From Brucella thiophenivorans (GTDB lineage: Bacteria; Pseudomonadota; Alphaproteobacteria; Rhizobiales; Rhizobiaceae): DNA of 64,000 nucleotides. The stretch is from contig NZ_NNRJ01000019.1 of the NCBI RefSeq assembly GCF_002252445.1, forward strand, positions 1 to 64,000, written 5' to 3'. How positions within the stretch are numbered: position 1 is the stretch's first letter; every line of letters begins with the position of its first letter. The notes below the pieces were generated by a model. The model was not told the origin of the DNA and ran no database searches. It worked only from the letters and a program-made list of their open reading frames with translations. A program made the position numbers and the translations under genes. Shown here piece after piece: positions 52,579 to 62,446 of this stretch.

Positions 52579-54642
52579 TCATCGGTCATGAAAATGATCG
52601 TGAATCGTGCGCGCGATGGCTTCTGATATGCCATCAATCTGCATCAGGTCTTCAATCGCCGCTCTCGATACTGCTTTGGCGGTGCCAAAATGATGGAGCA
52701 GCGCCCGTTTGCGCGTTGGGCCGATTCCCGAAATTTCATCCAGCGGGTTTGCAACGAAATCTTTTTTGCGCCGTGCGCGATGTGTGCCGATGGCGAACCG
52801 ATGCGCTTCATCGCGCATACGCTGAATGAAATAGAGTACAGGATCGCGCGGCGGCAGCGTGAAAGCCTGTTTGCCTTCAACGAAAAAGCGTTCACGTCCG
52901 GCCTCGCGATCCACACCCTTGGCGATACCAATCGACGTTACCAGATGATTGATACCCAATTCGGAAAGAATCTGACGTACTGCTCCGACCTGTCCCTGAC
53001 CACCATCGATAAGAATGACATCAGGCCATGAAGGGAAAGCATCGTTGGTTTCGGTGTCGCTTACAGGGTCTGGCGCGCCGTGTTCCTTCACCAGTCGAGA
53101 AAACCGGCGTTCAATCACTTCGCGCATCATGCCAAAATCGTCGCCGGGCGTGATGTCCGTCGATTTGATATTGAACTTGCGATACTGATTCTTCACAAAA
53201 CCTTCCGGCCCTGCAACGATCATGCCGCCGACTGCATTCGTGCCCATAATATGCGAGTTGTCATAAACTTCGATGCGTCGCGGCACATTGGCAAGACCAA
53301 ACGTTTCCGCCAGACCTTTGAGTAGCCGTGTTTGCGAGGATGTTTCTGCGAGCCTGCGCCCCAATGCTTCGCGGGCATTGGTCAATGCATGGTCGACCAG
53401 CTCTTTCTTTTCGCCACGCTGCGGCACATTCACCTGTACACGATAATTGGCGCGGGTAGATAAGGCATCCGCAAGAAGTGTCTGATCTTCAACGCTTTCT
53501 GAAAGCAGAACCAGCTTCGGGCACGGCTTGTCATCGTAGAACTGCGACAGGAAGGCGCCTAGCACTTCCGCAGGCCCGAGCGAGCTGTCGGCTTTGGGGA
53601 AATAGGCGCGGTTGCCCCAGTTCTGACCGGTGCGGAAGAAGAAAACCTGAATACAGGTCATGCCACCTTCCTGATGGATTGCGAAAACATCGGCTTCTTC
53701 CACCGTCTGCGGATTGATGCCCTGATGCGATTGCACATGCGAAAGTGCGGAAAGCCGGTCGCGATAAACGGCGGCATGTTCAAAATCGAGATCAGCAGAT
53801 GCCGCCTGCATAGCTTTGGCAAGATGATCTTTGACGTTCTGGCTTTTGCCGGAAAGGAAGGCTTTGGCCTCGCTCACAAGCTCTGCATAATCCTCATCGC
53901 TGATCTCATGCGTGCATGGACCCGAACAGCGTTTGATCTGGTAAAGTAAGCAAGGACGGGTGCGGCTTTCAAACACCGAATCTGTGCAGGTGCGCAGCAA
54001 AAATGCACGCTGAAGTGCATTGATGGTGCGTGTCACCGCGCCACCCGATGCAAATGGACCGAAATATTCACCCTTGCGTGAGCGTGCGCCACGATGTTTG
54101 AAAATGCCTGGCGCGCGATGGTTTCCCGTCAACAGAATATAGGGGAACGACTTATCGTCACGTAAAAGCACATTAAAACGCGGGCGCAAGCGCTTGATGA
54201 GGTTAGCTTCAAGCAGCAGTGCTTCGGTTTCCGTGCGCGTGACAACAAATTCCATCGTCACCGTGTCGCTGATCATGCGTGTGATGCGATTGGAATGACC
54301 AATACCGCGCGCATAATTGGAAACGCGTTTTTTCAGACTGCGCGCTTTGCCGACATAAAGCACATCGCCAGAACTGTTGAACATGCGATAGACGCCGGGA
54401 TTGTTTGGCAGATGTTTGACGAAGGCATTGATGATGTCGGCGCCGCTTAAGCCCTTTGTATCCGGCAGACCCTCTGAGGAATCCCACTGTATCGAATCGG
54501 CGGCAGAAGCAACAGGTACGATCTCCTCCAGATCGTCATCATCATCCATCTCCACATCGCCGACAATAATGCCAGCCACGTACTGCTCATCATCTGATGG
54601 CAGGTGTGAGACATCATCATTGGGTTTGCCTGGGCCGGTCAT
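52579..54642 (-). CDS. uvrC: Excinuclease ABC subunit C
   Basis: 687 residues from ATG 54642, which overlaps the stop of the upstream gene in an ATGA and has AGGAA upstream. The GIY-YIG nuclease begins at about 70 ([20 protein letters not shown]), the UvrB-interacting motif is near 270, the C-terminal RNase H-like nuclease includes [11 protein letters not shown] and [12 protein letters not shown], and a helix-hairpin-helix pair closes the protein ([17 protein letters not shown]). UvrC makes both cuts in nucleotide-excision repair. An acidic N-terminal extension of about 60 residues ([10 protein letters not shown]) precedes the nuclease. Confidence 0.96.
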   Translation of the reverse strand: MTGPGKPNDDVSHLPSDDEQYVAGIIVGDVEMDDDDDLEEIVPVASAADSIQWDSSEGLPDTKGLSGADIINAFVKHLPNNPGVYRMFNSSGDVLYVGKARSLKKRVSNYARGIGHSNRITRMISDTVTMEFVVTRTETEALLLEANLIKRLRPRFNVLLRDDKSFPYILLTGNHRAPGIFKHRGARSRKGEYFGPFASGGAVTRTINALQRAFLLRTCTDSVFESRTRPCLLYQIKRCSGPCTHEISDEDYAELVSEAKAFLSGKSQNVKDHLAKAMQAASADLDFEHAAVYRDRLSALSHVQSHQGINPQTVEEADVFAIHQEGGMTCIQVFFFRTGQNWGNRAYFPKADSSLGPAEVLGAFLSQFYDDKPCPKLVLLSESVEDQTLLADALSTRANYRVQVNVPQRGEKKELVDHALTNAREALGRRLAETSSQTRLLKGLAETFGLANVPRRIEVYDNSHIMGTNAVGGMIVAGPEGFVKNQYRKFNIKSTDITPGDDFGMMREVIERRFSRLVKEHGAPDPVSDTETNDAFPSWPDVILIDGGQGQVGAVRQILSELGINHLVTSIGIAKGVDREAGRERFFVEGKQAFTLPPRDPVLYFIQRMRDEAHRFAIGTHRARRKKDFVANPLDEISGIGPTRKRALLHHFGTAKAVSRAAIEDLMQIDGISEAIARTIHDHFHDR

Positions 54643-55451
54643 TCGATAATTCCTGCTATGTCCGGCGTTTCCCAAGCCAGATGCTGTCCGCCATCAAGGG
54701 CAATCATCTGGCCTGTAACCGACCGGCTTTCCCAGAAATAAGCAATAGTGCGTCCAAATTCTGACAGATCGGGCGCTCGTTTTAATGGCAGTCGACTGAC
54801 TTGCAACTCAAAGTCGTCCGCATTCTGCCTTTCGCTTGGCAAAGTGGGGCCGGGGGCGATGGCATTGACACGTATACGCGGCGCAAGCGCCTGCGCCAGC
54901 GTTTTGGTGGCATTCCAAAGGGCAGTCTTTGAAAGCGTATAGGAAAAGAACTGCGGATTGAGTTTCCATACCCGCTGGTCGATCACATTGATAATCAGAC
55001 CATCGCTCTCGTCGGGTAGTGCCTTTGCCATTTCTTCTGCAAGAATAACCGGCGTCTTGAGATGAAGTGCAAAATGGCGATCCCATAGCTGCATATCGAG
55101 ATTGCCGATTCGGTCGTCTTCAAAGAGCGAAGCGTTGTTTACGAGCAGGCGAATCGGACCAAGCTGATCTGCAGCCTGTTTAAGCAATCCGCGGACGTCG
55201 TTTTCATTCGCAAGATCTGCCTGCACAACACAAGCTTTGCCGCCATTGTCGATGATTTGCGCTGCAAGTTCCTGCGCAGGGCGAACGGAAAGATTGCAAT
55301 GGATTGCCACCGGAAAACCCTGTCGAGCCAGGTCTTGGACGATGGCTTTTCCGATACGCCGCGCACCGCCCGTTACCAGAACTGGGCAATTTGCAAGCGA
55401 TTTGGTTTGCGGATTTTCCAACAGGGTAAACACTTTCTTATCGTGATTCAT
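54639..55451 (-). CDS. Short-chain dehydrogenase, FolM/pteridine-reductase-like
   Basis: 270 residues. NAD(P)-binding motif [12 protein letters not shown] near 27-38; the TGx3RxG form is the mark of pteridine reductases and Fol[10 protein letters not shown] near 113-121 is the structural motif, and YTLSK near 173 carries the catalytic tyrosine and lysine. FolM reduces dihydromonapterin or dihydrofolate. It overlaps uvrC (ATGA), so both are probably expressed from one promoter upstream. Substrate assignment is by motif only. Confidence 0.8.
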   Translation of the reverse strand: MNHDKKVFTLLENPQTKSLANCPVLVTGGARRIGKAIVQDLARQGFPVAIHCNLSVRPAQELAAQIIDNGGKACVVQADLANENDVRGLLKQAADQLGPIRLLVNNASLFEDDRIGNLDMQLWDRHFALHLKTPVILAEEMAKALPDESDGLIINVIDQRVWKLNPQFFSYTLSKTALWNATKTLAQALAPRIRVNAIAPGPTLPSERQNADDFELQVSRLPLKRAPDLSEFGRTIAYFWESRSVTGQMIALDGGQHLAWETPDIAGIIE

Positions 55452-55802
55452 CGTGTTGATTCATGGCATTTTGCAGAGAAAAATACAGCGAAAAATTAGA
55501 ACTCTAGCTCTCTCTGCTGACAAAAACCAAGCAAATTCAGTGGTTTCAATTTGACTATCTTGTATTCATGGGAAGCTTCATATGTAGCTCGCTCTTATAT
55601 AGGAGCGACATTAAAGCGTTGCCAGAATGCAACATCGCAATTTTGCCATGTTCTCGACAGGTTCTCTCCACACGAGGGAGCAGATCATGCCGCATTTACC
55701 GTCGATATGTCTGTCCTGTCAGCGCGGCATGGGTATCACTCCCCAATTGCTGCCCGCCCGATAAGGGACCGCGCTAAAGGTAATTTATTGAAGGAGAATG
55801 CA
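55452..55802. other. Upstream region of omp25
   Basis: 351 bases between the divergent SDR gene and omp25. It must carry the omp25 promoter; GAAGGAG at 55791-55797 is the ribosome binding site. A reading frame continuous with omp25 covers much of it but lacks signal-peptide logic upstream of ATG 55803. No repeat or convincing regulatory palindrome was seen. Confidence 0.5.
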
Positions 55803-56456
55803 ATGCGCACTCTTAAGTCTCTCGTAATCGCCTCGGCTGCGCTGCTGCCGTTCTCTGCAACTGCCTTCGCAGCAGACGCAATCATGGAACAGCCTCCTGT
55901 TCCAGCACCAGTTGAAATGGCTCCTCAGTACAGCTGGGCTGGTGGTTACACTGGTTTGTATCTCGGCTACGGTTGGAACAAGTCGAAGAACGAATCGTCT
56001 GCCTTTAGCAATCCTACGATCAAGCCAGACGACTGGAAGGGCGGAGCCTATGCTGGCTGGAACTTCCAGCAGGATCAGTTCGTATACGGTGTTGAAGGTG
56101 ATGCAGGTTACTCCGCAGCCAAGAAATCCCGCGATGGTCTGGAAGTTAAGCAGGGCTTCGAAGGCTCGCTCCGTGGCCGTCTTGGTTACGATATGAACCC
56201 AGTTCTGCCTTACATCACTGCTGGTGTTGCTGGTTCGCAGATTAAGCTCAGCAACTCTGTTGATGACGAAAGCAAGTTCCGCGTTGGTTGGACTGCAGGC
56301 GTTGGTATGGAAGCAAAGCTGACCGAAAACATTCTGGGCCGCGTTGAATATCGCTACACCCAGTTCGGTAACAAGAACTACGATCTTGGTACTGAAACTG
56401 TTCGTAACAAGCTGGACACGCAGGACATCCGCGTTGGTCTTGGCTACAAGTTCTAA
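55803..56456 (+). CDS. omp25: Outer-membrane protein Omp25
   Basis: 217 residues from ATG 55803 behind GAAGGAG. Signal peptide [20 protein letters not shown] ending at AFAADA. The mature protein ([46 protein letters not shown]) follows Brucella Omp25 almost residue for residue as I remember it, with differences clustered in the first external loop ([10 protein letters not shown]). It is an eight-stranded barrel ending GLGYKF. In Brucella it is abundant, binds LPS and is controlled by BvrRS. A strong terminator follows. Confidence 0.95.
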   Translation: MRTLKSLVIASAALLPFSATAFAADAIMEQPPVPAPVEMAPQYSWAGGYTGLYLGYGWNKSKNESSAFSNPTIKPDDWKGGAYAGWNFQQDQFVYGVEGDAGYSAAKKSRDGLEVKQGFEGSLRGRLGYDMNPVLPYITAGVAGSQIKLSNSVDDESKFRVGWTAGVGMEAKLTENILGRVEYRYTQFGNKNYDLGTETVRNKLDTQDIRVGLGYKF

Positions 56457-56483
56457 TTACGGCTTAACTGCTTAATTAAACTG

Positions 56484-56518
56484 AAAAAAACCGGGCAGGA
56501 AACTGCCCGGTTTTTTTG
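56484..56518 (+). terminator. Terminator of omp25
   Basis: Stem CCGGGCAG / CTGCCCGG with a GAAA tetraloop, flanked by A7 and T7; strong and potentially bidirectional with the convergent GST gene. Confidence 0.93.
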
Positions 56519-56523
56519 TATTA

Positions 56524-57123
56524 TCAACCTTGTGGAAGAAGTTTCACCAAGTCTGGATGCAACTCCTCAAACCGCTTCATCCAGCGCTTGAGCTTTGGAC
56601 GACCACGCTCCCATTTGCCTTCAAAACGCAACGCGAGATAGCCGAGCGTTGCTGCAACGGCCAAATGACCGCCGTGCAGTTTCGCTGCAAGGCGTGGCGG
56701 CGCTTCGTTCAAAAGATCGAGAGTGCGTTCGGCCTTACGCCATTGCAAATCAAGCCATGGCTGATGAATTTTCTCCTCTGGTCGTGCACGGCGCTCATAA
56801 ACATGGGCAAGCAAAACATCGGAAAGACCATCTGCGATGGCTTCTAAGCGTTCCGCATCGGTCCGCTTTTCGGCATTGCGTGGGAAAATTTTATTTCCAG
56901 ATACGCGGTTGAGATACTGCATAATCGCGCGGCTATCGAAAACACTCTTGCCGTCATCTGTGAGCAAAGTTGGAATTTTTCCAAGCGGATTGGCGCTGAC
57001 GAGGTTTTCAGGCTCGGCAGATGTGGTCACGACCACACTCTCAAAAGGAATGCCAGCATATTGGGCTGCCATGCGCACTTTCGCACTATAGGGCGAAGCG
57101 GGAGAATAGAGAATTTGGGTCAT
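56524..57123 (-). CDS. Glutathione S-transferase
   Basis: 199 residues. Thioredoxin-like N-terminal domain starts ILYSPASPYSAKVRMAAQYAG with a serine-rich active-site loop, followed by NPLGKIPTLLTDDGKSVFDS, the cis-proline and glutathione-binding SRAIMQYL. The C-terminal domain is helical (DAERLEAIADGLSDVLLAHV). Substrate unknown. It has its own gene unit, 22 bases upstream of the RNase T2 gene end. Confidence 0.87.
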   Translation of the reverse strand: MTQILYSPASPYSAKVRMAAQYAGIPFESVVVTTSAEPENLVSANPLGKIPTLLTDDGKSVFDSRAIMQYLNRVSGNKIFPRNAEKRTDAERLEAIADGLSDVLLAHVYERRARPEEKIHQPWLDLQWRKAERTLDLLNEAPPRLAAKLHGGHLAVAATLGYLALRFEGKWERGRPKLKRWMKRFEELHPDLVKLLPQG

Positions 57124-57145
57124 GATTATTCCTGATATTTAAAAT

Positions 57146-57832
57146 CTATCGATTTGCAGGCATGTTAACGGAATGGCTGCGGCATGCCTTGGAATCTATC
57201 TGTTCACAGTCGCGAAACTTGAGATCCTTGGTCATGCAGATGCGGACTTCCTGAAGATAATTGTTTTTGCAGGAAACGGATATGCCATCGGGCCTCATCC
57301 CTGGATTGGCCGTAACAAAGGCTTTTTCGACCAGAATGGGATCAATACGCCGTGACGTTGCAAGATTGCGAAGGCTTGGCGGAACATTCACTTGCTCAAA
57401 GGCCTGACGCACCGTTGAGAAATATTCGCTTTGCGCAAGCCCCGAACAGCTTCCATGTTTTCGCCACTGATGCGCGATGAGACCCGTCGAGGGCATGATG
57501 TCGAGAACGCTTGAAACAATTTGGCGTGGCACAAAACTGCCGCGACTGCTCGCATTGTCAAACTGGCAATTAGCCGGATAGCCAAACTCGTTCTGCGGCC
57601 AGAGGCCATGAACGACAAAGCCGAAAGGGCGCGTTGTCCCGCATTGCTGCTTGTTGGCTCTTGGGCCTTCAAGGAAGCAATAGCTTGGTGACCATGAAAG
57701 GGAGAGTACGTAAAAGTCGAAATCACCGGGGCGGTAATTGCCCCGGTCCTGCGCTATTGCTGGCAGCGCGAAAAATGAAGTGGCAAGAACGGCAACTGAA
57801 ATCGCCGCAAGTTTGCGCAACATCGGCCGCAC
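57146..57832 (-). CDS. Secreted RNase T2-family ribonuclease
   Basis: 228 residues with a signal peptide (LAAISVAVLATSFFALPAIAQ). The first active-site box is GFVVHGLWPQ with H75. The second reads AHQWRKHGSCSG (H121, K125, H126), in which glutamine replaces the catalytic glutamate usual in HEWxKHG. Six or more cysteines fit the disulphide pattern of the family. T2 enzymes cut single-stranded RNA in the periplasm or outside the cell. The start lies two bases after the stop codon of the upstream secreted protein gene, so both are co-expressed. Confidence 0.88.
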   Translation of the reverse strand: MRPMLRKLAAISVAVLATSFFALPAIAQDRGNYRPGDFDFYVLSLSWSPSYCFLEGPRANKQQCGTTRPFGFVVHGLWPQNEFGYPANCQFDNASSRGSFVPRQIVSSVLDIMPSTGLIAHQWRKHGSCSGLAQSEYFSTVRQAFEQVNVPPSLRNLATSRRIDPILVEKAFVTANPGMRPDGISVSCKNNYLQEVRICMTKDLKFRDCEQIDSKACRSHSVNMPANR

Positions 57833-57834
57833 GA

Positions 57835-58302
57835 TCAGCGTAAAACGCGGCAGCTTGCGTCAAAGACATACCAGCGATCAAAGCCGTCAACGCAGAACTC
57901 GACATTGCTGCCAACGCCCGCAAAGCCCTGGCCTTCTTCAACCATGTACCAGACCGGACGATATTGACCGTCGCTCAACACGGCAGTCGCCTGACAATAG
58001 GTCCGCTCAATCTGAGCTGGATTGTTTTTGGGTTCATAACGGGTGAGACGTACATCGCTCATAGCGGAAATTCCGACCTGCGGTAGGTTAGGAACATGGC
58101 GAACCTGATAGCCGAAATCCGAAACAACACGGCGCAGCACGCTCTGCTGGTTACAGAGACCGGCATCACCTACCGCAACTGGTGATTGAGCAAGATAATC
58201 AGCCGCGCTTGCAGGCAGCGAGACGAATGCCAACGGAAGAACTGACGCAGCCAGAAGTGCTGACCGAGAAAACTGTCCAATGCGATCCAATTTGCGATCC
58301 AT
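57835..58302 (-). CDS. Small secreted cysteine-containing protein of unknown function
   Basis: 155 residues from ATG 58302 (AGGGAT upstream). Signal peptide FSRSALLAASVLPLAFVSLP followed by ASAADYLAQ. The mature part has four cysteines (GLCNQQSV, RTYCQATA, EFCVDGFD, ASCRVLR), suggesting two disulphides, with a WYMVEEGQGFAG segment. I do not recognise a family. It lies two bases upstream of the RNase T2 gene and both products are exported, so a shared role or a protective role is possible, but there is no direct evidence. Confidence 0.65.
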   Translation of the reverse strand: MDRKLDRIGQFSRSALLAASVLPLAFVSLPASAADYLAQSPVAVGDAGLCNQQSVLRRVVSDFGYQVRHVPNLPQVGISAMSDVRLTRYEPKNNPAQIERTYCQATAVLSDGQYRPVWYMVEEGQGFAGVGSNVEFCVDGFDRWYVFDASCRVLR

Positions 58303-58384
58303 ATCCCTATCCTGTCCAACAATTCGAGCGTGACGCTCGTTTAAAAACTGATGAGGTGCAGTTTCATTCAGCAATGGGCGGCGG

Positions 58385-59257
58385 TCAAGTGCGATCCGTC
58401 TCGGTTCTTATCCATTGCATGCTGAAATTGCTGCCCTTTTCTTCGGTAAGCAATTTGGTAAGGCAGGGAAGGAGGATTTGCATCTCACTTTCCAGTGTAA
58501 ACGGCGGGTTGACGACAATCATGCCGGTTCCATCAAGACGCGGTTCCAAAGATGGTGCGCGAATCGCAAGCTCGATCTTCATGATTTTCGGAATTTCGGT
58601 TTCCCGCAGACGCTTTGTAAAGCGCTCAGTTTCCTTACGGTCTTTGACCGGATACCAGAGCGCAAAAGTGCCACCGGGAAAGCGCTTGTAAGCTTTCACC
58701 AGACCGTCAACGAGGCGATCAAATTCGCCTGCGATCTCAAACGGCGGGTCGACCAGCACCAGACCGCGCTTTTCCTTTGGCGGCATATGCGCACCCAGCG
58801 ACAGCCAGCCATCAAGTTCAATGACGCGGGCCTGATAATCACCGTCAAAAAGCTTGGCGAGTTTTTTGGCATCTTGCGGATGCAACTCAATAGCCGAAAG
58901 ACGATCCTGCTTTCGCAGCATATGGCGTGTGAGCAAAGGTGAGCCGGGATAATGCTTGAGCTCATTGCCCTTATTCACGGACCGAACGGCATCGAGATAA
59001 GGCTGCAACAGCTCGATTGTCTGGGGCGAAATTTCGCCTTTTTCAATCGCGTCGACCACACGACGAATGCCGCCGACCCATTCGCCTGTTTTACCAGCCT
59101 CTGTGCCGCGCAGATCGTAAAGTCCGATACCCGCATGGGTATCGATCACGCGAAAGGCTTGATCCTTGCGTTTGAGATATTCAACAATGCGGGAAAGGAT
59201 GACGTGTTTTACGACATCGGCAAAGTTTCCAGCGTGATAGGCGTGACGGTAATTCAT
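58385..59257 (-). CDS. rlmJ: 23S rRNA (adenine-N6) methyltransferase RlmJ
   Basis: 290 residues from ATG 59257; the family N-terminus NYRHAYHAGNFADVVKHVIL starts exactly here, so the longer frame is rejected. Motif I-like region VIDTHAGIGLYDL, and the catalytic D-P-P-F in GLVLVDPPFEIAGEFDRL. RlmJ methylates A2030 of 23S rRNA in E. coli. GNELKHYPGSPLLTRHMLR is also typical. It diverges from the EamA transporter gene. Confidence 0.93.
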   Translation of the reverse strand: MNYRHAYHAGNFADVVKHVILSRIVEYLKRKDQAFRVIDTHAGIGLYDLRGTEAGKTGEWVGGIRRVVDAIEKGEISPQTIELLQPYLDAVRSVNKGNELKHYPGSPLLTRHMLRKQDRLSAIELHPQDAKKLAKLFDGDYQARVIELDGWLSLGAHMPPKEKRGLVLVDPPFEIAGEFDRLVDGLVKAYKRFPGGTFALWYPVKDRKETERFTKRLRETEIPKIMKIELAIRAPSLEPRLDGTGMIVVNPPFTLESEMQILLPCLTKLLTEEKGSNFSMQWIRTETDRT

Positions 59258-59360
59258 ATTCGCGCTTGTTTCATGCCTCGTCGCTTTCGGCAATATCCCA
59301 GTGCTCCGAAATATGACATACAGCCCGTACCATCTGCTCTTAATTTGAGTCGGCTCATCC

Positions 59361-60206
59361 ATGTCCGGTACTGTTTTGCTGATTGTCCTTTGCGGCGCGT
59401 TTTTCCACGCAAGCTGGAACGCCATCGTCAAAGGTGGTGGTGACAAGTTTTTTGCAGCCGCTTGCGTGGTTGGCGCTGCCGGACTGATTGCTGTTTTCTT
59501 TCTGCCCTTTCTGCCGCTGCCGCATCCCTCAAGCTGGATTTATATCGGCCTGTCGACGATCATGCAGATTTTCTACATGTCGCTGGTCGCCGCCGCCTAT
59601 AAATCGGGCGATATGAGCGAGGCCTATCCGATCATGCGCGGAACCCCGCCTTTGCTGGTGGCGCTTGTCAGTGCGCCTTTGATTGGCGAGACAATTGGTG
59701 TGGGCGGCTGGATCGGTGTTATTCTGATTTGCTCTGGTGTTCTGGCAATGGCATTGGAAGCGCGGCGTCGCAGTGGTGGCACGTCGAGCAAAACCGCCCT
59801 ACTTGCGCTCACCAATGCGGGCTTTATTGCGGCCTATACAATTATTGACGGCATTGGTGTGCGCTCATCAGGCCACACCTTGTCCTACACGCTGTGGCTA
59901 TTTCTTGTGAATGCTTTCCCACTGGCAGGCTGGGCGCTTTATCGTGAGCCTGATCGCTTTATCCAATATGTGCGCAACCATTGGCGCCCATCACTGATCG
60001 GCGGCGTCGGAACCTTGGCTTCCTACAGTCTTGCACTTTGGGCGATGACCATGGCTCCTATCGCGGTTGTCGCCGCCTTGCGTGAAACTGCAATTTTGTT
60101 TGGTGTGCTGATTTCGGCATTCATTCTTAAAGAGAAAGTCGGCTTGCCGCGTTTTCTGGCCGCAGGCCTCATCGTATTAGGTGCAATTACGCTACGATTG
60201 GCATAA
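59361..60206 (+). CDS. EamA-family (DMT) transporter
   Basis: 281 residues with ten hydrophobic segments in two EamA repeats. HASWNAIVKGGGDKFFAA near the N-terminus, PIMRGTPPLLVALVSAP after the third helix and ALRETAILFGVLISAFILKE in the second repeat are typical of the family. Substrate is unknown. Its stop codon is eight bases before the molybdopterin oxidoreductase gene, so the two are probably co-transcribed. Confidence 0.88.
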   Translation: MSGTVLLIVLCGAFFHASWNAIVKGGGDKFFAAACVVGAAGLIAVFFLPFLPLPHPSSWIYIGLSTIMQIFYMSLVAAAYKSGDMSEAYPIMRGTPPLLVALVSAPLIGETIGVGGWIGVILICSGVLAMALEARRRSGGTSSKTALLALTNAGFIAAYTIIDGIGVRSSGHTLSYTLWLFLVNAFPLAGWALYREPDRFIQYVRNHWRPSLIGGVGTLASYSLALWAMTMAPIAVVAALRETAILFGVLISAFILKEKVGLPRFLAAGLIVLGAITLRLA

Positions 60207-60214
60207 AAAGCATT

Positions 60215-62332
60215 ATGAGCCAGACTTCTACCATATCGAATATCAAAATCGGACATTCCGCCTGTCCGCATGATTGTCCATCCACATGCGCGCTTGATGT
60301 CGAGCTGCTGGATGAGCGCACCATTGGTCGCGTGCGCGGCTCAAAGGACAACAGCTACACCGCAGGCGTTATCTGTGCCAAGGTTGCGCGCTATGCCGAG
60401 CGCGTCCACCATCCTGATCGCTTGAAGCATCCGCTCATTCGTGCTGGTCGCAAGGGTGATGGTGACTGGAAGCAGGCATCATGGGAAACAGCGCTTGATC
60501 TGATTGCCGAGCGTTTTATTAAAGCCGAAGCGCAATATGGCAGCGAAACTGTCTGGCCCTATTATTATGCTGGCACTATGGGGTTGGTACAGCGCGATTC
60601 GATCAATCGCCTGCGCTTTGCCAAGCGGTATTCAAACCAGTTTGATAGTTTCTGCACCAATATGGCGTGGACCGGCTATTTTGCTGGCACAGGCAGTCTG
60701 ACAGGGCCAGACCCGCGCGAAATGGCAAAAGCCGATGTGGTTGTCATCTGGGGCACCAATGCTGCCGCCACGCAGGTCAATGTTATGACCCATGCGGTAC
60801 GGGCGCGAAAAGATCGCGGTGCGAAGATCGTCGTTATCGACATATATGCCAATGCGACCGTGCGGCAGGCCGATATGGGCATTGTGCTCAAACCCGGCAC
60901 GGATGGTGCTTTTGCCTGCGCGGTCATGCATGTGCTGTTTCGTGACGGGCTTGCTGATTGGGATTATCTCAATCGCTATACGGATGATCCAAAAGGGCTG
61001 GAAGCACATCTTTCAACCCGAACGCCTGCATGGGCGGCAGAAATCACTGGCTTAAGTGTCGAGGAAATCGAAGCTTTCGCGCATCTGGTCGGCGAGACCA
61101 AGCGGACCTATTTCCGTCTTGGCTATGGCTTTACGCGCCAGCGTAATGGTGCGGTGAATATGCATGCCGCAGCTTCGATTGCATGTGTTACAGGCGCTTT
61201 TCTTTATGAAGGGGGTGGGGCTTTTCATTCAAATTCCGGCATCTTCAAGATGGACAAGCGCGAGATTGAAGGAAATGCCATGCAGGATAAGAGCCTGCGT
61301 TTCCTCGATCAGTCGAAGATCGGGCGGATTCTCACTGGCGACAGTGAAGCGCTCTATGGCGGCCCGCCGGTCACTGCTATGCTGATCCAGAATACCAATC
61401 CGATGAATGTGACACCGGAACAGCGTCTGGTGCGGCAGGGCTTCGCGCGTGAAGATCTGTTTGTTGCCGTGCATGAGCAATTCATGACCGATACGGCAAA
61501 AATGGCCGATGTGCTTTTGCCAGCCACCACTTTTCTAGAGCATGACGATATTTATCGGGGCGGCGGTCAGCAGCATGTGGTGCTTGGCCCGAAACTAATT
61601 GAACCTCTTGTTGAGGCGCAACCCAATATTTTTGTCATCAACGAACTGGCAAAGCGTTTAGGCGTCGACCACCTGCCGGGCTTCAATGTCGATGAGCGAA
61701 CGTTGATCGACAATATGAACGCCAATAGCAATCTCCCGCAGTTCGATGAACTCAAAGACAAGCGCTTTGTCGATTTGCAGCCGCCATTTGACGAGGCGCA
61801 TTATATCAATGGCTTCAAATGGCCGGATGGCAAATTCCGTTTCCGTCCCGACTGGACTGGAAGCCCTGCGCCCAATAAGCCGCCGGAAGTGATGGGACTG
61901 CAAGGGCCGCATCACTCTATTCCGGAATTCCCTGACCACTGGAATGTGATTGAGGCGGTGGACGGTGAACACCCGTTCCGCCTCGCAACTTCGCCTGCGC
62001 ATAATTTCCTGAACTCGAGTTTTGCCGAAACCCCGACTTCGCTTGCCAAGGAAATCAGGCCGGAATTGCTAATCCACCCGGATGACGCGGCCGTTCTTGA
62101 TATTGCAGACGGCGAACGTATCGAAATCGGCAATCATCGTGGCGAGCTGGTGCTTCATGCCGTTCTGCGGGCTGGTCAAAAGCGGGGCGTCGTGGTGTCG
62201 GAAGGCATTTTTCCGAACTCGACTTTTGAGCGTGGTGAGGGGATCAATACGTTGATTGGTGCCGAGCCTGCTGCACCTTATGGTGGGCTGGCAGTCCATG
62301 ATACGAAGATCTGGATTAAAAAGATTGCTTAA
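60215..62332 (+). CDS. Molybdopterin-dependent oxidoreductase (FdhA/BisC-like)
   Basis: 705 residues. The N-terminal [4Fe-4S] motif is C17, C21, C25 (SACPHDCPSTCALDVEL) and C54 (GVICAKV). Molybdopterin-binding segments follow: VVIWGTNAAATQVN, KIVVIDIYANATVRQAD, and a C-terminal MoCo dinucleotide domain from about 590 (LATSPAHNFLNSSF, IHPDDAAVLDIADGERIEI). No Tat signal is seen, so it is probably cytosolic. Reaction is not determinable; relatives include formate dehydrogenase-like and assimilatory enzymes. Cofactor synthesis genes moaD and moaE lie 9 kb away. Confidence 0.85.
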   Translation: MSQTSTISNIKIGHSACPHDCPSTCALDVELLDERTIGRVRGSKDNSYTAGVICAKVARYAERVHHPDRLKHPLIRAGRKGDGDWKQASWETALDLIAERFIKAEAQYGSETVWPYYYAGTMGLVQRDSINRLRFAKRYSNQFDSFCTNMAWTGYFAGTGSLTGPDPREMAKADVVVIWGTNAAATQVNVMTHAVRARKDRGAKIVVIDIYANATVRQADMGIVLKPGTDGAFACAVMHVLFRDGLADWDYLNRYTDDPKGLEAHLSTRTPAWAAEITGLSVEEIEAFAHLVGETKRTYFRLGYGFTRQRNGAVNMHAAASIACVTGAFLYEGGGAFHSNSGIFKMDKREIEGNAMQDKSLRFLDQSKIGRILTGDSEALYGGPPVTAMLIQNTNPMNVTPEQRLVRQGFAREDLFVAVHEQFMTDTAKMADVLLPATTFLEHDDIYRGGGQQHVVLGPKLIEPLVEAQPNIFVINELAKRLGVDHLPGFNVDERTLIDNMNANSNLPQFDELKDKRFVDLQPPFDEAHYINGFKWPDGKFRFRPDWTGSPAPNKPPEVMGLQGPHHSIPEFPDHWNVIEAVDGEHPFRLATSPAHNFLNSSFAETPTSLAKEIRPELLIHPDDAAVLDIADGERIEIGNHRGELVLHAVLRAGQKRGVVVSEGIFPNSTFERGEGINTLIGAEPAAPYGGLAVHDTKIWIKKIA

Positions 62333-62446
62333 AGCGCATCCCGAAAAGTGTGAAGCGGTTTTCAGATAAGATGCGCGCCAGAAATAAAGAGCGCATCCCG
62401 AAAAGTGTGAAGCGGTTTTCAGATAAGATGCGCGCCAAAAATAAGA
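62333..62446 (+). repeat. Tandem pair of 57-base intergenic repeats
   Basis: Copies at 62333-62389 and 62390-62446 differ at two or three bases near their ends. Each reads AGCGCATCCCGAAAAGTGTG, AAGCGGTTTTCAG, ATAAGATGCGCGCC. Outer arms GCGCATC and GATGCGC pair. Same core as the other dispersed repeats. Confidence 0.85.
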
